NCBI GenBank assembly: GCA_910588825.1
Contig: CAJURF010000065.1
Coordinates: forward strand, 1-21,655
Length of the DNA stretch: 21,655 nucleotides
Source: an uncultured Lachnospiraceae bacterium
GTDB taxonomy: Bacteria; Bacillota; Clostridia; Lachnospirales; Lachnospiraceae
Direction of reading: 5' to 3'
Shown here: positions 7,338-15,500 of the stretch, in pieces
Numbering within the stretch: the first letter of the stretch is position 1
Layout of the letters: each line of letters opens with the position of its first letter
The notes under the pieces: model-generated
Told to the model about the DNA's origin: nothing
The model's input: only the letters and a program-made list of their open reading frames with translations
Database searches by the model: none
Position numbers and translations under genes: made by a program

Positions 7338-7524
7338 CATTGACTATACAGCGGATCACTACTGCCCCGCTTATGGGCGGGTTGTAAGCGTGGATTTATG
7401 CTATGATTCCCTGTGCTGTCTGACTGGACAGTTCAAAACATATTCAACACGAGAGCTTGCGGAAATAGAAGATATGGAGGCCGCAAGGAAAATATGCAGG
7501 GAATGCAGATACAGTGAATTGTGA
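7324..7524 (+). CDS. Small cysteine-rich protein, likely zinc-binding (66 aa)
   Basis: The Cys-bearing core runs from HYCPAYG through LCYDSLCCL to KICRECRYSEL. The paired Cys at each end would make a small treble-clef or ribbon-like zinc site. The frame is open back to 7261, but the preceding codons lie inside the previous gene and give a low-complexity Lys/Asn/Leu peptide. A TTG at 7324 after a GAGGCGGTGG stretch fits best and gives another 14-base overlap. ATGs at 7261 and 7288 are alternatives. Similar Cys-rich miniproteins occur next to the minor head gene in Clostridia prophages. Function unknown; it could belong to the toxin-immunity cassette or to head assembly. Confidence 0.65.
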   Translation: MAYDNIDYTADHYCPAYGRVVSVDLCYDSLCCLTGQFKTYSTRELAEIEDMEAARKICRECRYSEL

Positions 7525-7532
7525 GGGGAAAA

Positions 7533-7682
7533 ATGAAAATCAAGGTAAAAGAACGTTTCGTGGACAGAATTACCAAAGAGATGAGGGAAGCCGGACAAGT
7601 TTATGAGTATCCGAAAAAGCGCGCGGATGAACTCATCAAGGGAGGATATGCGGAGCCGGCAGAGAATGAAAAAACAGCATAG
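7533..7682 (+). CDS. Very small basic phage protein (49 aa)
   Basis: The ATG at 7533 follows GAGGGG by six bases and starts right after the previous stop. The peptide begins MKIKVKERFVDRITKEM and ends with RADELIKGGYAEPAENEKTA before TAG. Basic N-terminus, predicted beta-hairpin then helix. The layout (short beta start, then helix A-x-x-L-x-x-x-GYA) resembles the start of the head accessory protein at 9407, so the two may share a small fold. A position between the MuF cassette and the scaffold, ending at a terminator, suggests a minor head-associated role. Function unknown. Confidence 0.7.
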   Translation: MKIKVKERFVDRITKEMREAGQVYEYPKKRADELIKGGYAEPAENEKTA

Positions 7683-7692
7683 AACTAACCAC

Positions 7693-7720
7693 AAGGGCCT
7701 TTTCGGGGGCTCTTATTTTA
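7693..7720 (+). terminator. Weak hairpin terminator/attenuator before the scaffold gene
   Basis: AAGGGCC (7693-7699) pairs with GGCTCTT (7708-7714), with one G-U pair and an eight-base loop, followed by ATTTTA. The stem is only seven pairs, so partial termination is likely. It sits between the packaging/MuF block and the scaffold-capsid block. No convincing promoter was found in the 37 bases between it and the scaffold start. Confidence 0.55.
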
Positions 7721-7757
7721 TGCTCCGAAACGAGGGTAAACTAGAAAGGAGAAGCCT

Positions 7758-8429
7758 ATGAAATACAGAGATTTATTCCTGTTCCCCATGAACCTGCAGC
7801 TGTTTGCAGATGGAGGAGAAGGTGGAGACGGCGGCGGAGAGCCGGGAGGATCAGGGGGCGAACAAGGCGGTGACGGCGGTACCGGAGGGGATGGAGGCAC
7901 CGGCGGGGAAGGCTCCCAGGGGGAAGGCGGACAGAAAGGGGAACCCCAGACCTTTGACAGTTTCCTGAGAGAGGGAGAAAACCAGAAAGAGTTTGACCGG
8001 AGAATCCAGGAGGCCGTCAATACTGCTGTGACAGCCGTCCAGGAAAAGTGGCAGATTCTGGCGGATGACCGGGTATCTGAGGCGGAGAAGCTGGCCAAGA
8101 TGACCGACGGCGAAAAAGCCCAGTACCTCCAGCAGAAGCGGGAAAAAGAGTTGGAAGACCGGGAGGCCGCTGTCACGAGAAAAGAGCTTATGGCGGACGC
8201 AAAGAACACCCTGGCGGAGAAAAAACTGCCTGTGGGGCTGGCTGAAGTGCTCAACTATGCGGATAAAGATACCTGCAGTAAATCCATCGAAGCGGTAGAA
8301 AAAGCCTTCCAGGAGATGGTAGAAGCTGCGGTGAATGAGCGGCTGAAAGGAGATAAACCGCCGAGAAAACCAGGGGACGATGACAAGACACTGCAGCAGC
8401 AGGTGGAAGCCGCCATGGGCCTGAGATAA
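7758..8429 (+). CDS. Capsid scaffolding protein, glycine-rich (DUF4355-like)
   Basis: The protein guides capsid shell assembly and is removed before DNA fills the head. It has 223 aa. The MNLQLFA motif (residues 11-17) is the usual N-terminal signature of these scaffolds. It is followed by a Gly/Glu/Asp-rich disordered stretch (about 19-60, GGEGGDGGGEPGG-type repeats), a long charged helical coiled-coil region (about 65-165) and a basic Pro-containing C-terminus (DKPPRKPGDDD) that probably binds capsid. A good AAAGGAG lies before the ATG. It stands directly before the capsid gene, the standard arrangement. Confidence 0.87.
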   Translation: MKYRDLFLFPMNLQLFADGGEGGDGGGEPGGSGGEQGGDGGTGGDGGTGGEGSQGEGGQKGEPQTFDSFLREGENQKEFDRRIQEAVNTAVTAVQEKWQILADDRVSEAEKLAKMTDGEKAQYLQQKREKELEDREAAVTRKELMADAKNTLAEKKLPVGLAEVLNYADKDTCSKSIEAVEKAFQEMVEAAVNERLKGDKPPRKPGDDDKTLQQQVEAAMGLR

Positions 8430-8446
8430 GAGAGGAGGGAAGATAA

Positions 8447-9388
8447 ATGCCTATCAATACATTAGCAACAGCGACACAGTTTATGAACACGTTGGATAAG
8501 ATTGCTGTCCAGGACGCCGTAACCGGCTGGATGGATGCCAACGCCGGGCAGGTGATTTACCGGGGAGGAAAAGAAGTAAAGATTCCCAAGCTGTCCGTAC
8601 AGGGCATGGGGGAATATGACCGGGACGACGGCTACAAACAGGGAAGCATCACCATGGAATACGAGACCCGCACAATGACACAGGACCGGGGCCGGAAATT
8701 CCAGCTGGACCCTGTTGACATTGACGAGACCAACTTTGTGGCAACAGCCGGAGCGGTGATGGGCGAATTCCAGCGGGTGCATGTGATCCCGGAAATTGAC
8801 GCCTACCGGATTTCCAAGGTGGCCACAGAGACCATTGCCGCCAAGAAAGCGGGGATGGTTTCCTACGGCTATATGCCGGGGGCAACCGGCACCTCTGCCC
8901 TGCGGAAGTTTAAAGAGGGCATTAAAGCCATCCGGGAGATTGGCTACAACGGTCCGCTGGTGATCCACGCAACACCGGATATGATTATGGAATACGAGCT
9001 GGAGATTGCCGGGAAGATTACAGCGGCCACTTTCTCCCAGGGAGGCATCAATACCCAGGTACCCTCCATCGACGGGGTGCCCATCATCTCCACTCCAGCA
9101 AACAGGATGTACACCGCCATTACCGTCTATGACGGTACCACAGAGGGGCAGAAACAGGGGGGCTATGTAAAAGGTGCTACAGCTTTGAACATCAACTTTA
9201 TGATCCTGCTGAGGACAACGCCCATCGCCCTGACCAAACAGGACATTATGCGGATTTTTGACCCCACGGTGAACCAGAAACTGAATGCCTGGCAGATGGA
9301 TTACAGGCGCTTCCACGACATCTGGGTGCTGGACAACAAGCTGGATTCCATTTACATCAGCATCAAAGACGCGGAACCGTCGGCATAA
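8447..9388 (+). CDS. Major capsid protein (HK97 fold)
   Basis: The protein forms the icosahedral shell. It has 313 aa without a long delta domain, which fits a separate scaffold gene. The sequence has the usual features: an N-terminal arm (LATATQFMNTLDKIAVQDAV), the VIYRGGKEVKIPKLSVQGM segment, the E-loop region with TMEYETRTMTQDRGRKFQLD, and a long spine helix (about residues 105-130, with EIDAYRISKVA). The P-domain with VIHATPDMIMEYELE follows. The ATG follows GGAGGGA by a short gap. It is flanked by the scaffold and a small head accessory protein. No protease gene is seen, so uncleaved capsid is likely. Confidence 0.92.
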   Translation: MPINTLATATQFMNTLDKIAVQDAVTGWMDANAGQVIYRGGKEVKIPKLSVQGMGEYDRDDGYKQGSITMEYETRTMTQDRGRKFQLDPVDIDETNFVATAGAVMGEFQRVHVIPEIDAYRISKVATETIAAKKAGMVSYGYMPGATGTSALRKFKEGIKAIREIGYNGPLVIHATPDMIMEYELEIAGKITAATFSQGGINTQVPSIDGVPIISTPANRMYTAITVYDGTTEGQKQGGYVKGATALNINFMILLRTTPIALTKQDIMRIFDPTVNQKLNAWQMDYRRFHDIWVLDNKLDSIYISIKDAEPSA

Positions 9389-9406
9389 TACAGGAGGTGA
9401 AAATGC

Positions 9407-9658
9407 ATGAGGCTGAAAAGGGGAAATGTAGAAAGAATTGTGGAATCAGAACAGCTGGCGCAGAAACTTTTACTGGACGGGTACGCGAAAATCGACAGCC
9501 CCGCCGGGCAGGAAGAACCAGCAGGGGGAAGGCCTGATAAGCCGCTGGAGGAGATGACTGTGGACCAGCTGAGGGCCCTGGCAAAAGAAAGAGGGATCGG
9601 CGGTTATTACAGCCTGGCGAAACAGGACCTTCTGAAGCTGTTGAAGGAGGCAGTCTAA
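9407..9658 (+). CDS. Small head accessory protein with a HeH/SAP-like C-terminus (83 aa)
   Basis: A short beta start (MRLKRGNVERIV) and helix (QLAQKLLLDGYAKI) lead to a Pro/Gly linker (about 38-48). The end, MTVDQLRALAKERGI to LLKLLKEAV, has the helix-extension-helix pattern of SAP/LEM/Rho-N-like domains that often bind nucleic acid or protein. AGGAGG lies nine bases upstream of the ATG; another ATG at 9403 is out of frame. The protein occurs between capsid and connector genes in many Gram-positive siphoviruses. A head-completion or decoration role is inferred. Confidence 0.75.
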   Translation: MRLKRGNVERIVESEQLAQKLLLDGYAKIDSPAGQEEPAGGRPDKPLEEMTVDQLRALAKERGIGGYYSLAKQDLLKLLKEAV

Positions 9659-9982
9659 ATGTATGAACAGGCGGAAATCGACAAACTGAAACTGCTGACA
9701 GGGGAAAAGAATGAGGAGCTGCTTTCCCTCCTGCTGGATGAGGCAGAAGCCTTTGTGCTGGCGTACACCAATAGGACCCGTCTGGTGCCGGGCTTAAAAA
9801 AGCCGGTCCGTGACCTGGCCGTCATCGCCTTAAACCGGATGGGGACAGAAGGGGAAACCGGGCGCAGTGAGGCAGGGGAGAGCTATTCTTTCAATGATGC
9901 GCCAAAACAGATTTATGACACAATGAACCGGTACCGGTTAGCAAGGGTGGGCGGACATGCGCATGAAAAGAAGCAGGGTTAA
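9659..9982 (+). CDS. Head-tail connector/adaptor protein (gp6/gp15-like)
   Basis: The 107-aa protein is mostly helical, with the typical opening EIDKLKLLTGEKNEELLSLLLDEAEAFVLAYTNR. This is the pattern of the phage head-tail connector family (HK97 gp6/SPP1 gp15) that docks under the portal. The ATG directly follows the previous stop (TAAATG) with GGAGG just upstream. The C-terminus ends in a His/Lys-rich tail. It overlaps the next gene by 26 bases. The family call rests on sequence pattern and gene order. Confidence 0.8.
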   Translation: MYEQAEIDKLKLLTGEKNEELLSLLLDEAEAFVLAYTNRTRLVPGLKKPVRDLAVIALNRMGTEGETGRSEAGESYSFNDAPKQIYDTMNRYRLARVGGHAHEKKQG

Positions 9983-10376
9983 AGAATATTTCTGCCGGAA
10001 AGCGGTTCCGGTGAAAGACAGGGAGGGCGGTACCAGTCTGGAGTACCAGCCCTCCGCTGCTTTTACCGGGGAAGTCTGGCCGGCAGGCGGGAAGATACAG
10101 GCAGAGCAGTATGGAAACCGCCTGAAATATATCCGTAACGTGAAAATCCAGGGGAACTATGAGACGGTGCCGGATGAAAAGGGGCGGCTGCATTATGTGT
10201 TTCCGGAAACCGGGCTGGACGTCATGGAAGGTGACGGGCTCTGCCTGCACGTGCCGGGGGATGCACCGCCGGATTACCGGGTGATATCCATCAGGCCGTA
10301 CATTCCGCTGAGGCTGGAGGCAGAAGCACTGGCTGCGGCCTCAGGCACAGGAAATGGAGGAATCCGAATGGGGTGA
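9957..10376 (+). CDS. Head closure/stopper-type protein (139 aa)
   Basis: The predicted protein is mostly beta and basic at the N-terminus (RMKRSRVKEYFCRKAVPVKD), with SLEYQPSAAFTGEVWPAGGK and a later YVFPETGLDVMEGDGL segment. Beta-rich head-closure proteins of SPP1 gp16/HK97 gp7 type occupy exactly this slot after the connector. The start is at ATG 9957 behind a GGGTGGG stretch; ATG 9963 is an alternative. Its stop overlaps the next GTG (GTGA), so translation is coupled. Function is inferred mainly from position and beta pattern. Confidence 0.7.
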   Translation: MRMKRSRVKEYFCRKAVPVKDREGGTSLEYQPSAAFTGEVWPAGGKIQAEQYGNRLKYIRNVKIQGNYETVPDEKGRLHYVFPETGLDVMEGDGLCLHVPGDAPPDYRVISIRPYIPLRLEAEALAAASGTGNGGIRMG

Positions 10377-10900
10377 AGAACGGGGACGAACTGATAAAAA
10401 AATTAAATGCCTTGGAAGACAGCGCGTTTGCGGATGACCTGATGATGGCGGTAAATGACTGCATCACGCTGGTGCAGATGTCAGCTAAAAACTTATGCCC
10501 GACGCATCACGGGGAGCTGAAAAACAGCATCCACATAATGACTGAGGAAAAGGATGACCAAATCGCTGCGGCCTGCTACACGGATAAAGAATATGCTGTG
10601 TATGTGGAGTTTGGCACCGGGCCTGTTGGGCAGGCGAACCATAACGGCATTGCGCCTGATATCCCTGTGGCTTATGGCCAGTCCGGCTGGATGATCCCTG
10701 GGGACGCGATGACCCGGTACGAGGCGGAGGAATATGGCCTGGGAGTGGTTGAGGATAAAGACGGGGAGCCCATCGGTTATCTGACAAACGGCCAGGCGGC
10801 ACAGCCGTACATGTACCCGGCGTTAAAGGACAGTGAAGATGAGATTGTAAAGCGCCTGGGCGAAGCAGTGAAACTCAGCTTTGAAAGGAAAAAGCTATGA
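10373..10900 (+). CDS. HK97 gp10-like head-tail joining/tail component
   Basis: The 175-aa protein begins with GTG overlapping the previous stop. A GGAGG lies 12 bases upstream, rather far, so coupling probably helps initiation. The family mark is YAVYVEFGTGPVGQ (about residues 70-85), the conserved YxxxxExGT segment of HK97 gp10-type proteins, after an N-terminal helix and a KNLCPTHHGELKNSI motif. The C-terminus has QPYMYPALKDSEDEIVKRLG, also typical. These proteins help join head and tail or complete the tail. Identification is confident at family level. Confidence 0.85.
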   Translation: MKNGDELIKKLNALEDSAFADDLMMAVNDCITLVQMSAKNLCPTHHGELKNSIHIMTEEKDDQIAAACYTDKEYAVYVEFGTGPVGQANHNGIAPDIPVAYGQSGWMIPGDAMTRYEAEEYGLGVVEDKDGEPIGYLTNGQAAQPYMYPALKDSEDEIVKRLGEAVKLSFERKKL

Positions 10901-11256
10901 AAAATATCAAAGACAAAATCTATGATGCGCTATGCGCGGTGATTCACAATGTGTCGGATACATACCCAGCAGACTGGGCGGACCTTCCAGCCATCCAGCT
11001 GACAGAGGAAAATAACGCGGTCTGCGAAAGCACAAATACCAGCATAGAGGAAAAGGCGAAGGTGCGTTATCGGATTGACATCTGGCACAATAAGTCCACG
11101 TCTGAGACGGCCTTGGTTGTGGATCAGGCGGTATCAGCGCTGGGGCTGGCGCGTACGGCCTGTATGGACGCACCGGAGCCGGGACAGCTGAAGCACAAGG
11201 TCATGCGGTATGAAGGCATCATATGCATGGACAGCGACGACGTTTATTGGCCGTAA
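10897..11256 (+). CDS. Tail completion/terminator protein (119 aa)
   Basis: The ATG overlaps the previous stop (ATGA). The alpha/beta pattern fits tail terminator proteins (HK97 gp11/SPP1 gp17 type): an N-terminal helix (DKIYDALCAVI), YPADWADLPAIQLTEENN, then KVRYRIDIWHN and a second helix. Its place, after the gp10-like gene and just before the tail tube, is that of the terminator that caps the tube. No catalytic motif is present. The call relies on order and secondary-structure pattern. Confidence 0.73.
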   Translation: MKNIKDKIYDALCAVIHNVSDTYPADWADLPAIQLTEENNAVCESTNTSIEEKAKVRYRIDIWHNKSTSETALVVDQAVSALGLARTACMDAPEPGQLKHKVMRYEGIICMDSDDVYWP

Positions 11257-11275
11257 AGAAAGAAGGTGAAAGAAT

Positions 11276-11689
11276 ATGTTAGCCAATGGAGCAACACTGG
11301 GGTACAAGGAAAAAGGAGCCACAGAGGATTTTAAAGACCTTCTCGGGCTGAAAGAGATTCCGGATATCGGGGTGGAGCCGGAAAAGGTAGACAATACCTG
11401 CTTGACAGACCCCCACAAGATGTATGAAGCAGGAATTGGGGACCTGCCTGATATGGTGTACAAGTTTAAGTACGACAACACCCAGGCGGATTCCCCGTAC
11501 CGGCTCATGCGTAAGGCGCAGGAGGCAGGAAAGGTGCTGTCCTTTAAGGAGACCATGAAAGACGGCACTGCCACGGAATTTGACGCAGAAATCAGTGTAA
11601 AGCGCACCGGGGGCGGCGTCAACGGGGTAATCGACTTTGAACTTACCGTATTTGTACAGAGCGATCTGGTCATTACAGACCCGGCATAA
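11276..11689 (+). CDS. Major tail tube protein
   Basis: The 137-aa protein is a short, mostly beta protein with GATLGYKEKGA near the start, GIGDLPDMVYKFKYDN in the middle and a FDAEISVKRTGGGVNGVIDFELTVFV segment at the end, with the alternating pattern of the tail tube/Hcp-like beta barrel. GAAGGTGA lies just before the ATG. It is directly followed by the G/T chaperones and tape measure, the invariant order in siphoviruses. A sheath gene is not seen, so the tail is non-contractile. Confidence 0.85.
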   Translation: MLANGATLGYKEKGATEDFKDLLGLKEIPDIGVEPEKVDNTCLTDPHKMYEAGIGDLPDMVYKFKYDNTQADSPYRLMRKAQEAGKVLSFKETMKDGTATEFDAEISVKRTGGGVNGVIDFELTVFVQSDLVITDPA

Positions 11690-11703
11690 GAGGAGGAAAA
11701 AAG

Positions 11704-12168
11704 ATGGAAATGTTTGAGGCAGGATTAGACAGTGAGCTGGAAATCACAGAAGAACTGGACAACGCAGAAGGGCTGGGGGAGACACCCGCTGAGAAGAAGC
11801 CGAAAAGGAGGCCCTTCCATATCTGGACAGTAGGCGGAACCGGCTACAAGCTGAAGCTGACCACACGCATGATCGGCGCGCTGGAGAAGAAATACAGAAC
11901 CAATGTAATGAATCTGGTCACGGCCGACGGAATGCCGCCTTTGTCCGTCATGCTGACGATTATCCAGGCCGCGGCATCCCCGTGGCACCACGGCTTCAAT
12001 TACAAAAAGGCCGGGGAGTGTTATGACAGCTGGTGCACGGAAGGCGGGAACCAGATGGAACTGCTGTCTAAAGTAATTATGCCCACGCTGGCGGTGTCTG
12101 GTTTTTTTACGCAAGATCAAGCGGATTCGGTCATGAAGGATGTGGAGGACATGGACCTTCTGCTGTAG
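11704..12168 (+). CDS. Tail assembly chaperone G
   Basis: The 154-aa protein has an acidic N-terminus (about 35 residues), then RRPFHIWTVGGTGYKLKLTT and a helical body, ending in VSGFFTQDQADSVMKDVEDM. This matches the G-type chaperones of Gram-positive siphoviruses, which coat the tape measure during tube assembly. GAGGAGG precedes the ATG. Near its end GGT TTT TTT ACG provides a -1 slip site that leads into the T frame, so a fraction of ribosomes should make a longer GT protein. Confidence 0.85.
   Translation: MEMFEAGLDSELEITEELDNAEGLGETPAEKKPKRRPFHIWTVGGTGYKLKLTTRMIGALEKKYRTNVMNLVTADGMPPLSVMLTIIQAAASPWHHGFNYKKAGECYDSWCTEGGNQMELLSKVIMPTLAVSGFFTQDQADSVMKDVEDMDLLL
12101..12110 (+). other. Programmed -1 ribosomal frameshift site (G to GT)
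   Basis: Seven T (12102-12108) sit in phase as GGT TTT TTT ACG in the G gene. A -1 slip on T TTT TTT keeps both tRNAs paired. The new frame (TAC GCA AGA onward) has no stop before the T gene: it runs through 24 bridging codons into the ATG at 12180 and on to 12539. The product would be about 278 aa (135 from G plus 143). The T start has no Shine-Dalgarno, as expected if it is reached by frameshift. Confidence 0.85.
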
Positions 12169-12179
12169 ACAGCGGCTGG

Positions 12180-12539
12180 ATGTCTGATATTATTGACGCC
12201 ATGTACCCCGCCGCGCTGGAGGCGGGGATTACAATAGAACAATTCTGGGACCTGTCCATTATGGAAGTGCAGGATTTGATAAATGCCTATGCGCAGAGGC
12301 AGAAGACAGAATTGAAAAAGTCTATCCGGATGCAGTTTCTGCTGGCGTCGCTTATTCCACAGTACATACTAAGGGAAGAAAAAGACCCGGTTCCACAGCC
12401 ATGGGATTATTACCCGGAGCTGTTTGAAGAAGAAAAAGAACTTTATGAAAAAGCAGCAGCTGAAAAAGAATTAGAGGAATTTAAGGAGCGGCGGCGCCAG
12501 TATGCCGCGGCCTTAAACAAACAGCGCCGGGGCCTATAG
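12180..12539 (+). CDS. Tail assembly chaperone T region (expressed as GT fusion)
   Basis: These 119 codons follow the internal ATG; the true coding part begins at the slip site (12108). A helical N-terminal part (GITIEQFWDLSIMEVQDLINA) and a Glu/Lys/Arg-rich helix at the end (KAAAEKELEEFKERRRQYAA) match T domains, which bind the tube subunits while G binds the tape measure. There is no ribosome-binding site at 12180, so independent translation is unlikely. It lies directly before the tape measure gene. Confidence 0.82.
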   Translation: MSDIIDAMYPAALEAGITIEQFWDLSIMEVQDLINAYAQRQKTELKKSIRMQFLLASLIPQYILREEKDPVPQPWDYYPELFEEEKELYEKAAAEKELEEFKERRRQYAAALNKQRRGL

Positions 12540-12573
12540 TCCCGGCTGATTTGATTGAAATGAGGCGGTGTAA

Positions 12574-15500
12574 ATGGCAAAAGAACTGGAGCGTCTGCAG
12601 GTAACGATAGAAGCGGACCCGCGCAAGCTGAAACAGGGTGCAGGGGAAGCAAAAAGGTCCGTAAAAGAAATGATGGCTTCCATTACCCGGGACGTAGAAA
12701 AGATAAAAGATGTCATAGTCTCTATCAGCCAAAGCATTGAAAAAATAAAACTTCCCGCGAAAGATATCGGCGCTGGAAAAACTGCAGAACAGCTGAATAA
12801 GGTGAAAAAAGAGGCGGAAAAAACTGCAGAACAGTTAAGTAAGGTAAAATCTCCGCCTAAGCTGGATTTTACGGTTACGAGGGCGGGCGAGACAGCCCAG
12901 ACCCTGGATGAATTTAAAAACAGCCTGAAAGAAATGAGGGAACTCATTTCTGAAGGCTACAGGGGCGGAATTCTTGACAATCTGCAGAACGAGCTGGAAG
13001 AAGTAAAGGAGCGGTTTCCAGAAGCTGTGGACGTCATCCGCGAATACGAGAATGCGGTGAAAAAAGCCAGGGAACCAGCAGGGAAGAAAAAAACGCCTGC
13101 GAACGCGGCTCCTGAGCAATCCAGCCCTAAACAATCCGGCCCAGATGAAACCACAGCAACGCTCAACAATACAAAAGCCATGATTAAAAAGACGATTGCG
13201 GACATAAAAAGCGGAGCCCTGGGCGGCGCAATGGCAGACGGCATCAAAGATTACGTAAAAGAGGCGCAGATTGCAGCGGGGATAAAGGTTTATACGGATG
13301 ATTACAAGCAGATATGCGCGGACGTTGAGCGGGCAGAAAGCTCCCTGGAACGTCTGAACCAGAAGCAGAGGGACCTGGCGGAGGGCGGTGTCAGCAGGGA
13401 AAGCCAGGAATGGAAAAACACCGCTGCACAGATTGCCGCCGCTGAAAGACAACTGGATGTCTATAAAGGTAAAAAGAACGTCATGAAATTTACCGGGCGC
13501 GACACCGAGTTTACTGGCGGGCTGGCAAACCAGAGCTGGACAAAAAGTGCGGGGGCCGCTTTATCGGCTGTCCCCAGCAAAGCGAAGGAAATCGGCAGCG
13601 CAGTGTCCCAGGTGGTCGGGCGGATACCAGTGATTGGCAGAGTGGCCAAAGAATCTTCCTACATTGCCTCAAAAGCATTTGGCGGCATGAGGGCCGTGCT
13701 GGAAAAAATAGCGCCTGTGGTCAAAAAGGCCGGAGGTGCTTTTGCTTCTTTCCTGCATAAGTTCTCGTCCGGTGCGCTGGGAAAAGCGACAAAAGCCGTC
13801 GCCTCCCTTGGTGGAAAAATCAAGTCCCTGATACCAGGGCTTAACAAGGCAAAGCAGGCCGGCGGCGGATTCGGCGGCCAGATGAAAGGCCTTGGCGGAC
13901 TCCTCCGTACAGTGGGGACGTCGGCAAAATTTATGTTCGCCAGCTTTTTAATCCGCGGGGCACTAAACGGTGCCAAAGAAGGACTGCAGAACCTGGCCCG
14001 GTACTCAGGCAGCACAAACGCCAGCCTGTCCATGCTGATGTCCTCTTTGACTCAGCTGAAAAACGCACTTGCGGCGGCATTTGCCCCCATATTAGATACC
14101 GTGGCCCCAATTTTAAACGCTTTTATCCAGAAAATCATTTCTGTGGTGGACGCAGTAGGACAGCTGACGGCGGCGCTTACCGGAAAAAGCAGTTACACAA
14201 AAGCCAGGAAAGTACAGCAGGATTACGCGGCCAGTCTTTCCAGCAGTGCGGATAACGCAGAAGCGGCAGAAAAGGCCAATGAGAAATACCAGGCCTCCAT
14301 CATGGGGTTTGACCAGATTAACAAGCTGGACGATGATTCTGGCTCTGATAGCAAGTCTGGCAAAGGCGGTCTATCCCCGTCGGATATGTTCACCGAGGCT
14401 CCTGTTGACGGAAAAATAAGCGGGTTCGCAGACAAGATCAAAGAAGCCTGGGAAAACGCGGACTTTACGGAAATCGGCTCCATCATCGGGAACAAGCTGA
14501 AGACAGCCCTGGAAGGCATCCCCTGGGAGGGCATCAAAGCACAGGCGTCTAAGATTGGAAAATCACTGGGGACACTGATTAACGGATTTGTGGAGGTGCC
14601 GGGACTGGGGTACACCATCGGGAACACTCTGGCGCAGGGCATCAATACCGGCCTGGTTTTCCTGGACTCGTTTACCGGCAGTCTTCACTGGGGCAGTATC
14701 GGGACCTTTATTGCGGACGGAATCAACGGAGCCCTGGAGAACATTGACTGGAAGACCGCGCTGTCCGCGGCGTCCCATATCGGCACCGGGCTTGCAGACC
14801 TGCTAAATAACCTGCTTACCCCGGAGGTGTTTTTCAACATTGGAAACACCATATCCATGGGCCTGAATACGGCCTTTACTGCGGTGTATGACTTCGCCGC
14901 TAAATTTAACTGGCGGGGAACCGGAGAAGCGGTAGGAACCGGCCTGAATACGGCCATGAGTACCCTGGACTGGGAGCTGATCCGGGGGACGGCTGTAAAG
15001 ATTGGCACTGGCATAGCAGACCTGCTGAACGGCGTGATCGGGAAAACTGATTTCGGGGCGGCAGGCACTACGCTGGGGCAGAGTATCAATACCCTGCTTG
15101 ACCTTGGATGCTCATTTGTCACAACGTTTGACTGGGGCGGTCTGGGCCTGAAAACGGCAGACGGCATCAACGGGGCCCTGCGGACAATCGACTTTACAGA
15201 GGCCGGAACCATAGTCTCGGAAAGCATAAAGGGCCTGCTGGACTGGTTTATACAGGCGGTTGAAAATACAGACTGGGGGCTGTTTGGTGAAAAAGTCAAG
15301 GAATTTCTGGTAAGCATAGACTGGAACAGTATTTTTGATAAACTGTCAGAAGCTATTGGCGCGGCGTTTGGCGGACTTGCAGCATTTCTGGGAGGACTTC
15401 TCAGCGACGGCGTGTTATCCGCGAAAGATTATTTTGGCACTAAGATAGAGGAATGCGGCGGAAATGTCGTGCTGGGCATTCTAAAAGGCATTGCTGACGG

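Noticed and set aside
7715..7757. Promoter for scaffold-capsid genes
   Set aside because: Only a four-of-six -10-like TAAACT is present and no matching -35, so it was not annotated.
7800..7925. GC-rich simple repeat as a regulatory or recombination element
   Set aside because: It is the in-frame glycine-rich disordered part of the scaffold, common in this family.
8462..9316. Minus-strand open frame opposite the capsid gene
   Set aside because: This is a shadow produced by codon bias in the capsid gene. Composition is atypical (His/Gly/Cys-rich) and no start signal is present.
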